Shown here: positions 1 through 31,587 of the stretch, piece after piece
Numbering within the stretch: the first letter of the stretch is position 1
How the letters are laid out: each line of letters starts with the position of its first letter
Assembly (NCBI GenBank): GCA_035610365.1
Contig: CM069435.1
Location: 15,303,123 to 15,367,122, forward strand
Reading direction: 5' to 3'
Length of the DNA stretch: 64,000 nucleotides
From: Aquatica leii
Lineage: Eukaryota > Arthropoda > Insecta > Coleoptera > Lampyridae
The notes under the pieces: model-generated
Database searches by the model: none
Told to the model about the DNA's origin: nothing
What the model saw: only the letters and a program-made list of their open reading frames with translations
Position numbers and translations under genes: made by a program

Positions 1-3000
1 AATTTTTTCAAATTAAAGAATTCATTAGTTCTTGTTGCATCGATTTACTTTCGATTTCCTACGGTTTTTCTCAAATTTTGCTTAAAAGTTTACTTTTTAT
101 TGTAATTTTTATAATCGCATTATAATTTACAGGTATTTTTACATGAGAAAAAGCAAAAACTAAGAGGCAGTTTCTTCCTTCAATTTTTTCAAATTAAACC
201 ATGGATTAATTATATCGTTACTTCGATTTACTCTCTATTTCGTGTGGTTTTTTATAAAATTTGCTAAAAGATCCATTTGTATAGAATTTTTATAATCTTA
301 TTGTATTCTACAGACATTTTTACATGCAGAAAAGGAAAAACCAAGACACAGTTTCTTCCCTCAATGTTTTCAAATTAAACAATGCATTGATTATCGTTAC
401 TTTGATTTACTCTCTATTTCGTGTGGTTTTTTATAAAATTTGCTAAAAAGATCTATTTGTATTGGAATTTTTATGATTGCATTGTATACTACATAGATTT
501 TTACATGCGGAAAAAGAAAAATCAAGAGGCAGTTTCTTCCCTTAATGTTTTCAAATTAAAGAATTAATTAATTCTTGTTGCATTGATTCACTCTGGACTT
601 CCTACGGTTTTTCTTAAATTTTGCTAAATAGTTCGCTTTTTATTGTAATTTTTATAATCGCATTGTATCATACAGACATTTTTACATGCGGAAAAGTAAA
701 AATTAGGAAGTAGTCTCTTGCTTCAATGTTTTTAACTTAAATAATTAATTAATTCTTGTTGCATCGATTTACTTTCGAATTTTCTCAAATTTTGCTTAAA
801 AGTTTATTTTTTATTGTAATTTTTATAATCGCATTGTAATTTACAGGCATTTTTACATTGGAGAAAACAGAAACGATGATATAGGTTCTTCCCTCATTTT
901 TTTCCAAATTAAAAAATTAATTAGTTTTTGTTGCATCTATTTACTCTCGGTTTCCTATGGTTTTTCCTAAATTTTGCAAAAAATTCACTTTTATTGTAAT
1001 TTTTATAATCGCATTAAATTCTACAGGCATTTTTACATGCGAAAAAGCAAAAATTAGGAGGAAATTTCTTCCCTGAATTTGTGAAATTAAACAATGACTT
1101 AATTATCGTTACGTCGATTTACTCTCGATTTCGTATGGTTTTTACGAATTTTTCTAAAAAATCCATGTGTATTAAAATTTTTATAATTGTATTCTGCAGA
1201 CATTGTTACATGCAGAAAAGGAAAAACCAAGAAACAGTTTCTTCCCTCAATGTTTTCAAATTAAACAATCACTTCATTATCGTTACGTCGATTACCATCG
1301 GCTTCCTACGGTTTTTTTTTATAAATTTTGCTAAAAAGATACATTTGTATTGGAATTTTTATAATCGCATTGTATACTACAGGCATTTTTACATGCGGAA
1401 AAGGAAAAATCAAGAAGCAGTTTCTTCCCTCAATTTTTTTTGAATTAAACATTGGATTAATTATCGTTACGTCGATTTACTTTCTATTTCGTGTGGTTTT
1501 TCATAAAATTTGCCAAAAAGATCCATTTTTATTAAAAATTTTTTTTATACTACAGACATTTTACATGCGGAAAAGTAAAAATTACGAAGTAGTTTCCTCA
1601 CACAATTTTTTTGTATTAGAATTTTTATAATCGCATAGTATACTAAAAACATTTTTACACGTGGAAAAAAAAAGACAACAAACAGTTTCTTTTTTTTTTT
1701 CAAATGAAACTATTGGTTAATTTTAGTTGCATCGATTTACTCTCGATTTTTTACGGTTTTTCTCAAATTTTCCTAAATAATTCACTTTTTATTGTAATTT
1801 TTATAATCGCATTGTATACTACAGACATTTGTACATGCGGAAAAGTAAAAATTAAGAAGTAGTTTCTTCCCTCAATTATTTCAAATTAAAGAATTAATTA
1901 ATTCTTGTTGCATCGATTTACTCTCTTACGGTTTTTCTCAAAGTTTCCTTAAAAGTTCACTTTTTATTGCAATTTTTATAATCGCATTATAATTTACAGG
2001 CATTTCTACATGAGAAAAAGCAGAAACCAAGAGGTAGTTTCCTCCCTTAATTTTTTCAAATTAAACAATAAATTCATTATCGTTACGTCGATTTACTATC
2101 AGTTTCTTACGGTTTTTTATAAATTTCCCTAAAAAGATCTATTTGTATTGGATTTTTTATAATCGCATTGCATACTACAGACATTTTTACTTGCGGAAAA
2201 AGAAAAATCAAGAGGCAGTTTGTCCTCTCAGTTTATGAAATTAAAGAGTTAATTAATTCTTTTTGAATCGATTTCCTCTCGACTTCCTACGGTTCTTTTA
2301 TAAATTTCGCTAAAAAGATACATTTGTATTGAAATTTTTATAATCGCATTGTATACTACAGACATTTTTACATGCGAAAAAAGAATAATCAAGAGGTATT
2401 TTCTTCTCTTAGTATTTTCAAATTAAAGAATTTATTAATTCTTATTGCATCGATTTACTCTCTACTTCCTACGGTTTTTCTCAAATTTTGCTAAATAGTT
2501 TCAAATTAAACATTAAATTCATTATCATTACGACGATTTACTCCCGACTTTATACGGTTTTTTATAAATTCCGCTAAAAAGATTTTACTCTCTATTTCGT
2601 ATGGTTTTTTTTATAAATTTTGCTAAAAAATCTATTTGTATTAGAATTTTTATAATCTCATTTTATTCTACAGAAGTTTTTACATGCAAAAAGGAAAAAA
2701 CCAAATAACAGTTTCTTCCTTCAATGTTTCCAAATTAAACAATCAATTCATTATCGTTACGTCGATTTACTCTCGGCTTTTTACGTTATTTTTATAAATT
2801 TCGCTAAAAAGATCCATTTTTAATGGAATTTTTATAATCGCATTGTATACTACAGACACTTTTACATGCGGAAAAAGAAAACTCAAGAGGCAGTTTCTTC
2901 TCTCAATTTTTTCAAATTAAAGGATTAATCAATTTTTGTTGCATCGATGTACTCTCGACTTCGTATGGTTTTTCTCAAATTTTTCTAAAAATATCATTTT

Positions 3001-3370
3001 TTTGTTGTAATTTTATAATCGCATTGTATTCTACAGACATTTTTACATGGATAATCGTAAAAATCACACTGCGATATTTTTGATTTCTTTAATATAAACA
3101 ATCAATTCTCATTGCATCGATTCACTTTTAATTCCGTATGGTTTTTCTCAAGTTTTGCTAAAAAAATTACCTTTTATTACAATTTTCACAACTGCATCTT
3201 ATTCTACACACAGTTGTAACATGAAACATATAAATTAGAAAGGAGTCTCCTTCCCTTATTTGTTCAAATTAAATAATCAATTAATTCTTGTTGTGTCGAT
3301 TTTGTACGGTTTTTTCTAAATTTCGGTAAAAAGATCACTTTTATATTGAATTTTTGTAATTGCATTGTAT
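1..3370. repeat. Satellite array 1, about 178-base monomer
   Basis: A head-to-tail array that enters from the left edge of the window. The marker phrase ending in ATTTTTACATG recurs near 311, 491, 671, 847, 1027, 1199, 1382, 1824, 1999, 2179 and 2357, mostly 170-183 bases apart. Two monomer types alternate irregularly: one carries ATTAATTCTTGTTGCATCGA, the other ATTCATTATCGTTACGTCGA. Units decay toward 3.3 kb, and one short unit lies near 1.55-1.65 kb. The array lies upstream of the first visible LRP2 exon, so it is most likely inside an LRP2 intron. The open frames seen here (for example 1081-1443) follow the repeat period and are not genes. Confidence 0.93.
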
Positions 3371-3690
3371 TTGACGCAAAAACTGAATGACAAAATCTAT
3401 GGCTGGAAAATAATAACTAACTTCTCTCTGAAAATACCCAAATATACCTTGTTGCACTATGTGAAATTTACTGATTGCATCTCTTCTTTTAATTATTTTG
3501 CGCTGATTAGATTAAAACCAAATAAATTTGGTACTTTATTTTATATATTTGTGTTGGACAGTTTTGTTTTGTACAGATCCATCTTAGACAATTTTTACTG
3601 TTACACCTACCAACATACCTTTTGTTTGAGTTACGAACTTTAGTTAACTTCTTTGATTACAATCAAATTATATTAGATTTTTCTTTTTAG

Positions 3691-23664
<19,974 letters not shown>

Positions 23665-24520
23665 TATAAAAAGAATTATTCCTCTGTAAAATTTTATTGG
23701 TTAGTGCTATCTTATTTAAAAGTTAGTGATGTACTTTATATTCGTTGATAACAGAAGAGATTTTACAGCAGATTGCAACACTTACTCTCAGATAGTGTCT
23801 AATTTTATTTGTTGATTGTTGAAGTATTTTTAAATTGTTTGTTAGTACTGTCTCGAAATACTGATTGCCGTTTAGTCATTTTATTCTTGAAAACAAATTC
23901 TTTCAGGGAATATCGGTTAATTGTTTTTTTTTATGATATAGTTTACTTTGTATTCTTTAGCGAAAAAATAACAATTGAGTACTGCAGCTCCTTAAAATGC
24001 AGAAATTAGGTATAGACAAAACATATTTTTGTACTGTGGTGTTGGTGAATGTTAGTTTGATGCTAAAGTCAGCATAAGTAAATATTTTTTTGACGCAAGT
24101 GCCATTGTAACATCAAGTAGATGCAAAGCCACGACTGTGCTGATTTTTATGTTATCGAGAAAGAAGAAAAAAGGTAACAAAATTTTTGCAAACTTTATAG
24201 GATATTTTGTGTAAATATAGAAGTAAGATAGTGTAAATGATTGTCGAAAGTATAAACGTGATTTTAAATGATTCTATACAGGAGACTGCGTTGTTAATTA
24301 AAACATTCCATACTTGTCAGTGTTGTACTGTTTATAAAGTTTTATTATTTTGTTGTAAATTTAGTTGTATTACTTAGATATTAACTCTTCTTAGTTTTCA
24401 GTATTTCTTCGTGCACCAGTATTTCTTTAAAGCAATATGTGTTTTTTTTTGTAATTAAAGTAAATCGAGATTGTTTGAAACATAATTACAATATTATTAA
24501 AGACCGTCCAGTTGAATATC
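23665..24520 (+). other. Probable LRP2 3' untranslated region
   Basis: Non-coding AT-rich sequence directly after the LRP2 stop. ATTAAA at 24454-24459 and another ATTAAA near 24496 are the best poly(A) signals. No ORF or repeat was recognised. The transcript end is inferred. Confidence 0.45.
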
Positions 24521-24999
24521 AGACTATTATATTATCAAAGAACTTCCTAGCAATAGGTTTTACAATACTCGTCTGCTATTGAAATTTTATAAGAGAGTAA
24601 TTTTAATGTTCAATAGGAACAAAAATTAGATTTATTAATATAAAATGCCAAAAATCTCGACAAAAATAATATTTAAAATAGCGTATGTACTTATTACATC
24701 TAATAATCTAATTTCAAAATAGGGTACACCAAAAAAATCTGTGTACAGAACTTGTTAAACAATTTTTGGGATCAAACATGTATTATTACAGTAAATATTG
24801 TAACACTTTGTTAACTACTTGTGTTTTATTACCGATTCTTAACACAACTTTTCAGTCAACAGCTTCTTTTGTTTACTATCATATACATTAACACAAAACT
24901 CTGTAATGAGGTAATGGTAAGAGAGATTAGTTGCATCTACTGAATTGTCGTATTGTGACCTACATACAGAGATTTTCACAAATTGTTACATCTAACAGG

Positions 25000-25146
25000 C
25001 AGTGGCGGACCTAGAGCTATTGAGGTCCGGGCGGAAATTTTCCGGGACCCCTTTTATTGGAATGACCACCATACAAAATATTGCTACATAAATAAAGTTA
25101 ACATTTATTTGTTTAATCAAAATACATGGCCCCGGGTCCGCACCCT
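25000..25146. mobile_element. hAT-type MITE (about 147 bases)
   Basis: The left end is CAGTGGCGGACCTAG. The right end, read in reverse, is a diverged version containing TGCGGACCCGG. The flanks CTAACAGG (24992-24999) and TTAACAGG (25147-25154) match at 7 of 8 bases, as expected for an 8-base hAT target duplication. There is no coding capacity. The surroundings, 24521-25500, otherwise show nothing recognisable. Confidence 0.6.
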
Positions 25147-25500
25147 TTAACAGGACCATAGCTTTGAAACATGTTGAATTCAAGGAGAAGATAACGGTAG
25201 TGCATAGTAATTTACCTGTCTTAACCTTTTCTTTTTTCTTGAATTTGTTTAAAATAAAGCATTACATGATTAAACAATTTAATCATAATTATGGGGAATT
25301 TAAAATTTTTGTTAAACAAGTCCTAATGAAAATAATTTAAAAAGAAGTTGAATTTTTGAATAGTTTTAAGCCAATCGAAACAAAAAAATCTTAGTTTTCA
25401 ATGTTTAAATGTAAAAATCAACAATTTAAATTTTTTTCTAAAACGCGCCAAACTAACCCCAATCGACATCTTAAACTTACTTCTCAAACGCTTACGTAAA

Positions 25501-25686
25501 TCGAAAAAATTGCGATTTTGTATCAGGAAAACATAAACTAAAAAAGATGTATTACTGACGTGTAGACCATTGTAAGTTGCCTACCTTAAATTTTAAATGA
25601 AAATTATTAGTTTACTGTTTGTTTTTTGATTGATTTTTTTTAATTAATACGATTGCAATTTACTATCAGGTGTATTTAAATAATTA
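25501..25686. repeat. Left direct repeat bracketing satellite 2
   Basis: Closely matches 36480-36666 in the same orientation, sharing GATTTTGTATCAGGA, GATGTATTAC, GACGTGTAGA, GTAAGTTGCCTACCTTAAAT and ATCAGGTGTATTTAAATA at matching spacing. It lies just outside the first monomers of the array. Confidence 0.85.
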
Positions 25687-25739
25687 TAATTAAATATTTT
25701 TTTTAATTTAATCAAAGTAAGCGCATGTGATCATATTTT

Positions 25740-26907
25740 TCAATTTTTCTATGCAACTTTTTTATAGTTTATAAAGTTTTTTTATTAATTTTTTTTACAA
25801 AACGTTTAGAAAAGATCATTATCTTGCTATTAAAAAAACTGCACTCTTCTAGCTGTTCTAGTTAAGCCGCAATTGCTAATATTTGACTAAATTTTCTAGA
25901 AAAAATTTGTATTAAAAACACTTTTATTATGGTTTATAAACTTTTTTTATCAAATTTTTTTACAAACGTTTAGAAAAGATCATTATACTGCAATTTAAAA
26001 AAACTACACGCTGTCCTATTTAGGCCGCAATTGCCGTTTAAATATTTGACGAAATTTACTTTAAAAAATTTGTTTAAAAAGCACTTTTTTACAGTTTATC
26101 AAGTTTTTTTGTCAAATTTCTTTTACAAAACGTTTAGAAAAGATCATTATGTTGCTATTTAAAAAAACTACACTCTTCTAGCTGTCCTACTTAGGCCGCA
26201 ATTTCCGTTCAAATATTTGACAAAATTTTCTTCAAAAGATTTGTATTAAAAGCACTTTTTTATGGTTTATAGAGTTTTTTTATTAAGTATTTTGATAAAG
26301 CGTTTAAAAAAGCTAATTAGTTTGTTATTTTAAAAAAAAGCATTTTTCTAGCTGTCTTAGTTAGTCTGCAATTGCCGTTTAAGTATTTGACAAAATTTTT
26401 GAAAAATGTTCTTCATAAAAGTTGTATTAGAAGCACTTTTTTATGGTTTACTAAGTTTTTTATTTAAATTTCTTTTATAAAAATATTCATTATCTTGCTA
26501 TTTAAAAAAACTGCACTTTTTTAGCTGTCTTAGTTAGTCCGCAACTGCCGTTTAAGTATTTGACAAAATTTTCAAAAAGTTTTCTTTAAAAAAGTTTTAT
26601 TAGAAGCACTTTTTTAATGGTTTATAAAGTTTTTTTATCAAATTCTTTTTATAAAACGTTTAAAAAAGCTTATTTCCTTGTTGTTTAAAAAAACTGTCCT
26701 AGTTAGTTCGCAATTGCCGTTTAAGTATTTGACAAAATTTTCGAAAAATTTTCTTCAAAAGGTTTTTATTAAAAGCACTTTTTTATAGTTTATAGAGCTT
26801 TTTTATTAATTTTTTTTCATAAAGCGTTTAAAAAAGCTTGTTAGTCTGCTATTTAAAAGAAACTGCACTTTTCTAGTTGTCTTAGTTAGTCTGCAATTAC
26901 CCTTTAA
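25740..26907. repeat. Satellite array 2, left segment (about 180-base monomer)
   Basis: Six to seven diverged monomers with the phrases TATGGTTTATAAAGTTTTTT, AAACGTTTA(A/G)AAAAG, CTAGCTGTC(C/T)TAGTTAG, GCAATTGCCGTTTAA and TATTTGACAAAATTTTC. The left units are the most diverged. The array stops abruptly at TTAA 26904-26907, where a 4.7-kb insertion begins. Confidence 0.92.
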
Positions 26908-28573
26908 GAGTGCGTTTTAAGTATAGTGGGTTGCCTAAAATATAGCATTTTTATGCAGTCACCGTTTTATAGCTTTTTCAAAATTGAAAACGAATATCTA
27001 TGTTTTTATTAATGAAAACTCTAAAAAACATGTTAGGCCATCGCGTAAGCTAATTTATTTCTTAAAATAAGGTAAGACTTAAAAGTTATTGATACTCAAA
27101 GTTAGTCAAGAAATGACAGTGTTATAATGTGGTTTTATAATATTTATAAAACGCTCATCGCAATTATAATAGCTCAGTACGATGAAGGAATACATTAAAT
27201 AATAGTACATACTTTTAATTTTCGAAAATGTTGTCTACTTTTCGAAAAAGCTATAAAACGGATTTAACTCCATTTACCTAATGTAAAACGCATCTAAATT
27301 ACAGGAAATGATAATTTTTTAGTTCATCACTTATTCAATAGGTGGTCGACCTTTAACATGCGCGCATTACGTCATTACTACCATTGTTACTACTTATTAT
27401 CTTTAGTCTTTACGAAACACAATATGCTTGCAAACTTGCAACAACAACACAAAGATAATTAATTCATACAAGATTTAAACGAAACATTATCACGCTAACG
27501 CAATGGTTTGAAAAAAAGACCTATTTTGTCTTTTCGTTTTTACATATTTATCTTCTTTGCCGTGTAATAATAATAAGTAAATTGTGCGTTTTTTCGAGTG
27601 AGGAAATTTTTGAATTGCTTACAATGAAATCAGTATTTCCCTGAAAATAATACTAACCTACGCTTTAAATTTTTTTAATTGAATTAGGAGTAAAATTTCT
27701 AAAATTCAGCTGGACAGTGGAGAAGCAAAATTTGTAAATCTTACTTCTTTAATATTTATTTTAATGTCTTCCACACTCCAGTGCTAATGTTGAAATTTTT
27801 TTTCTAAAATAAATTTAAAAAAAAATAGGAACTGCCTAGAATAATTTCTTCTAATAAAACTTTGGTGGTTCAAAAAGTGGCAATTGTTACAATGTTAAAA
27901 TTATCCTAGATTTATTAAAGAAAATTACAATTCAAATGTACAATTTTGACGATCAAGGAGGTGTCAAGATATAAAATAATTGTAATAAATTGTAATAAAA
28001 GTTAGTTTTTTTTAAAAATTTATTTAGTTTCAGTAACAGCCAAAAAAATATTTCAGCTGCATTGCAGTCGGAATTTGACTATAAATAACCAAAAAAAGCA
28101 TAAAATTTAAATTTTATTTGCTCCAATTTCCAATGTCTCACGATTTTTTGACTTAAAGAATTTGTACAATCGATTTTTCATTATACATTCATTTTTTCTA
28201 ATCGATTAATAAATTTAAAGAAATCGACCGAGAATCGTGAACACTGTACAAATATGTAGCATAATATTAAACAACATAAATTAATTGTAAAAGAATTCGT
28301 TAGTACACTTATAAATATTCTTTTTTGTACTTTTGTCCGTTTTGATGTATTTTGCAGGCATCATAATCGTCCGGAAATTTTACTTTTCCGGCCTAGGCCG
28401 GTAAGGTGTAGTAGAATTTTATAACTACATCGAAGTTGGCAGTTACAATCTTTAATTAATTAAACGTCATCTGTCAGATTTATTAACATATACACCATAA
28501 TCTATGTTATCATTTGGAATAACACTAACAAAACTTTTTTAAACACATATAACAAAATTTGCTTATATCTTAC

Positions 28574-28880
28574 CATTGCTAAAAACAACAATAGTTTTAT
28601 TTCCTTTCAGTTGATCTGCAAACGAAGTCTTCGTGCGGCAAAAAGTCTCATTGTGACATTTGTTATTCAATATACTATTTTTCCTTTCATAATCCGTTTT
28701 GACAGTTTTTGCGCAGTTGTCAACATAAACGTTAAACTGTTTTTGTGAGATTTTGAGAATTTGGGGGCTTCGCAGTTCCTGTTGGAGCAATAAAATATTA
28801 TTCAATTCGTTCTTGTGTAAGTTGGGCTTTTTTTCCTCGTGAACTTTTAAAACCCCCGTTTCACTCGGGTTTAAAAATGC
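28574..28880 (-). CDS. Unidentified exon-like open frame
   Basis: On the minus strand, a pyrimidine-rich run ending in CACGAGTAG precedes an open frame of about 100 codons from 28880. The frame ends at AATG followed by GTAAGATAT, a consensus splice donor at 28573. The peptide is basic and polar (it includes NELNNILLLQQELRSP, CAKTVKTDYERK and FCRTKTSFADQLKG) and I recognise no family. It could be an internal exon of an unknown gene, part of the transposon that carries the insertion, or chance. No neighbouring exon was found. Confidence 0.25.
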
Positions 28881-29199
28881 CTACTCGTGAAAAAAAACGT
28901 TCAATTTACACAGGAACACGTTAAATAAATAACCATTTCCATTTCTCATTCAAACTTTGTAGATTCATTTTGACTAAATGATTATTTTTAAGTTTAGTAT
29001 ATATAAGTTTCAGAAAAAATCAATTTAAAAAAAATCGATTATTGTGCCATCAATTTTTCTCTAGATTGATTTTTGACGCATCGATTATAAACGAATCGCA
29101 AAACCGATCTTTTTCAAGAAAAACTTCAATATTATTAGTTATCAATAAAATTTGGTTTTTTGATTTGAAGTTGGAAGAAATTAGAGAGTAAATGTAGTA

Positions 29200-31018
29200 C
29201 AGTAGCTTCCCGATTATCCGGATCCCGACTAGCCGAAACGTCGGATTATCCGAAGCAAACTGAACTTTTGAACCCGCCGAAACCGAAGCGAAGCAAATTT
29301 AGACAAAAAACATTTGGTCGGTCATTTCGTTGAAAACGTCGGGAAACCCAAAAATATTTAATAAAAATTTGACTGCTTATGAGGGTCAATTATACTTCCA
29401 GTCTACAAACATGAGTCATTTCTTTTCATAAAATGTTCTTTTCGGACTTTATACAAAAGGTCTTTGTAAATGGTTTATTATTATTACTTTTCTCAACATT
29501 TAGAACAAAACATTTCAGTTCTAAATACGCCACTGTCAACATGAGTAACATAATAAAAAAGCGGAAACGTGTTGTTGTTACTGTGCAAGAAAAATTAACT
29601 GCAATTAAACGGTTTCATAAAGGAATCCTTGAAAAGTGTTGCCAAGGATTATGGTGTAGGTATAAGCACGGTTTCCAAATAGAAAAAAAAGTCGGTACAG
29701 AAAATTGAACAATGGTGTAGTGTACTAGCATCCTCAACATCAAAGCCAGAATTATATGAAATAGGGCGAATACAATAAAATTGAAAAGACATTGTATTTA
29801 TGGTTTACTCAACAACGCGACCGTGGTATTTCAATCTCAGGCCTTATATTACAGCAAAAAGCAATTGAAATCGGTGAAAATCTTCTTGTAACCGAAGCTT
29901 CTGATGATACATTTATAGCAAGCGACGGCTGGTTATCGAGATAGAAAAACCGCCACGACGTACGTTAACTAAATATTTGCGGTAAAAAATTGTGTGCTAA
30001 TCAAACCGAAGTTGAAAATTGTAAACAAAAGTTTAAGCAACTCATAGAGGTACAGGAATATACGCCAGATCAAATTTATAATAGTGACGAAACTGGTCTC
30101 TATTACAAAATGTTACCAAAGAAAACTTTAGCTGGAAGAAATGAACGCGTTGCGGCCGGCTACAAAAAAAAATAAGGACCGGGTAACAATTTTTGCCTGT
30201 TTAATGTGCATTAGCAAATCCGCAAAGCCAAGAGCAAAAGAGTAGACATTGGTAAAAGACTCATGGATTGTTTAAAAATAATAAATATAAAGAGGTAATT
30301 TATTTGCATGGAATAAAGTGAAAAGTACAACGTTACAAAAACTTTAGGCAAAGATAATACACCAAGAAGAACTTCCTGTAAACAATGATGATGAAGAAGA
30401 AGCTCCGCTTCATGAAACGATGAGAAATTTAGATGGTTGGGAAGATATTGGCCCAGAAAAAATTAAGGAGTGGATAACATTTGACAACAAAGAACAAGAA
30501 GAACTAACTGACGTTGACTTTATTGAACTTGTTAATGAAAGGGATCGTGAAAATACTAGTGATAATGAATCAGAAGGTAATGAAGAAAGAGAGAAGAAAA
30601 TTTTGCACTTTTAAGCTTTTGATGCATTAAACTGGTTAAACACAGCATTTTTATATGTAGAGCAACAGCTTAATACAACACCAAGTGACATTTTTACTTT
30701 TAGCAAGGTGAAAACACATTGCTTCAAAAAAAAAAAACGCTTGGATGCAAAATTTAAACAAAAATTGATTCTTTTTTTCCACACCATCAAAATAATATAC
30801 CAATGTACCTCTATATTGTAGTACATTTTTTTAAATAGAAACTACTATGTATTTTATTTCAAATATATTTTTTTTTGTTCTTTGAATAGATACATATTTA
30901 TGTACCTACATAAATATTTTACGTTTATACCTCTTTTAGTAAAAACTCCATATTAACCAAAATTTCAGTTATCCGAAAAGGCTTCGGTCCCGACTTTAGG
31001 ATAATCGGGAAACTACTG
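29200..31018 (+). mobile_element. Tigger/pogo (Tc1-mariner superfamily) transposon, dead copy
   Basis: Terminal inverted repeats CAGTAGCTTCCCGATTATCC (29200-29219) and GGATAATCGGGAAACTACTG (30999-31018) are flanked by TA on both sides (29198-29199 and 31019-31020), the target duplication of this superfamily. A second homologous stretch, ATTATCCGAA / TTATCCGAAAAGGCTTCGG, lies inside each end. The transposase between them is disrupted. The 1.8-kb length is shorter than intact Tigger elements of about 2.4 kb, in keeping with an internal deletion. Confidence 0.93.
29541..30614 (+). pseudogene. Tigger/Jerky-like transposase remnant
   Basis: It starts at ATG 29541 with the basic N-terminus MSNIIKKRKRVVVTVQEKL of a CENP-B/psq-type helix-turn-helix. 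A +1 shift near 29630 moves the rest of that domain (SVAKDYGVGISTVSK) to another frame, which then stops. Further along, 29990-30175 carries YNSDETGLYYKMLPKKT, the first catalytic Asp block of the DDE domain, after which the remaining catalytic region is largely missing. The C-terminal acidic tail is at 30381-30614 (DGWEDIGPEKIKEWITFD). At least two frameshifts, a stop after SDGWLSR and a deletion rule out activity. Confidence 0.85.
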
Positions 31019-31587
31019 TAGTTCTGTTTATTAGTTGAAATTCGTAATAAAGAATTTTTAAATGACACAATGAGAAATAATTTGGAATGAACCTCCACTA
31101 TATGCTTGTAATTTTATTTATTTTATTTTCATACATAATTATTTCATTCGTGTTCATTAAAATTACAACTGTTGCTGTTGAAATTCGAATCCGCAATTTG
31201 ACTGCTATTTTTAAATTTGCTTACATTGGCACATTCAAAGATAAAAATAAAAATTTGAATGAAATTTGATGAAATTGAACCAAGTTTTAGTGTAGAGTTG
31301 GGTGTAGTCACTATACGTCTTATTACTCGTATTAACTCATTTTGTAATATATTTAAAACAATTGGTTCTTAAAACGAAATTTAATGTATGCATTAATTTT
31401 CTAATTCCTTTATTATTTCTTAGAAGCAACTACTGAGAAGATACGAATAACAATTTCTACCCATCTCTAATTTTCTTTAGGCGTCATACGAACAGTTTTC
31501 TACTTTATAACTAAGCTGACATCTGTTTTAAATATTTTATATTATTACTTCTATTAACGCTCACTACGTATTTGGAATGTCGCATTC

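Larger units (their letters stand above)
26908..31587. other. 4.7-kb insertion splitting satellite 2
   Basis: The satellite sequence breaks off after CCTTTAA at 26907 and resumes at the following satellite phase (ATATTTG, near 31590). The inserted block begins GAGTGCG and ends CGCATTC, an imperfect 7-base terminal inverted repeat. A TTAA at the left edge hints at a TTAA-targeting element, but the right edge reads GAATA. Inside are a Tigger/pogo copy at 29200-31018 and a possible exon at 28574-28880. The rest (26.9-28.5 kb and 31.0-31.6 kb) is AT-rich with nothing recognised. Confidence 0.5.
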
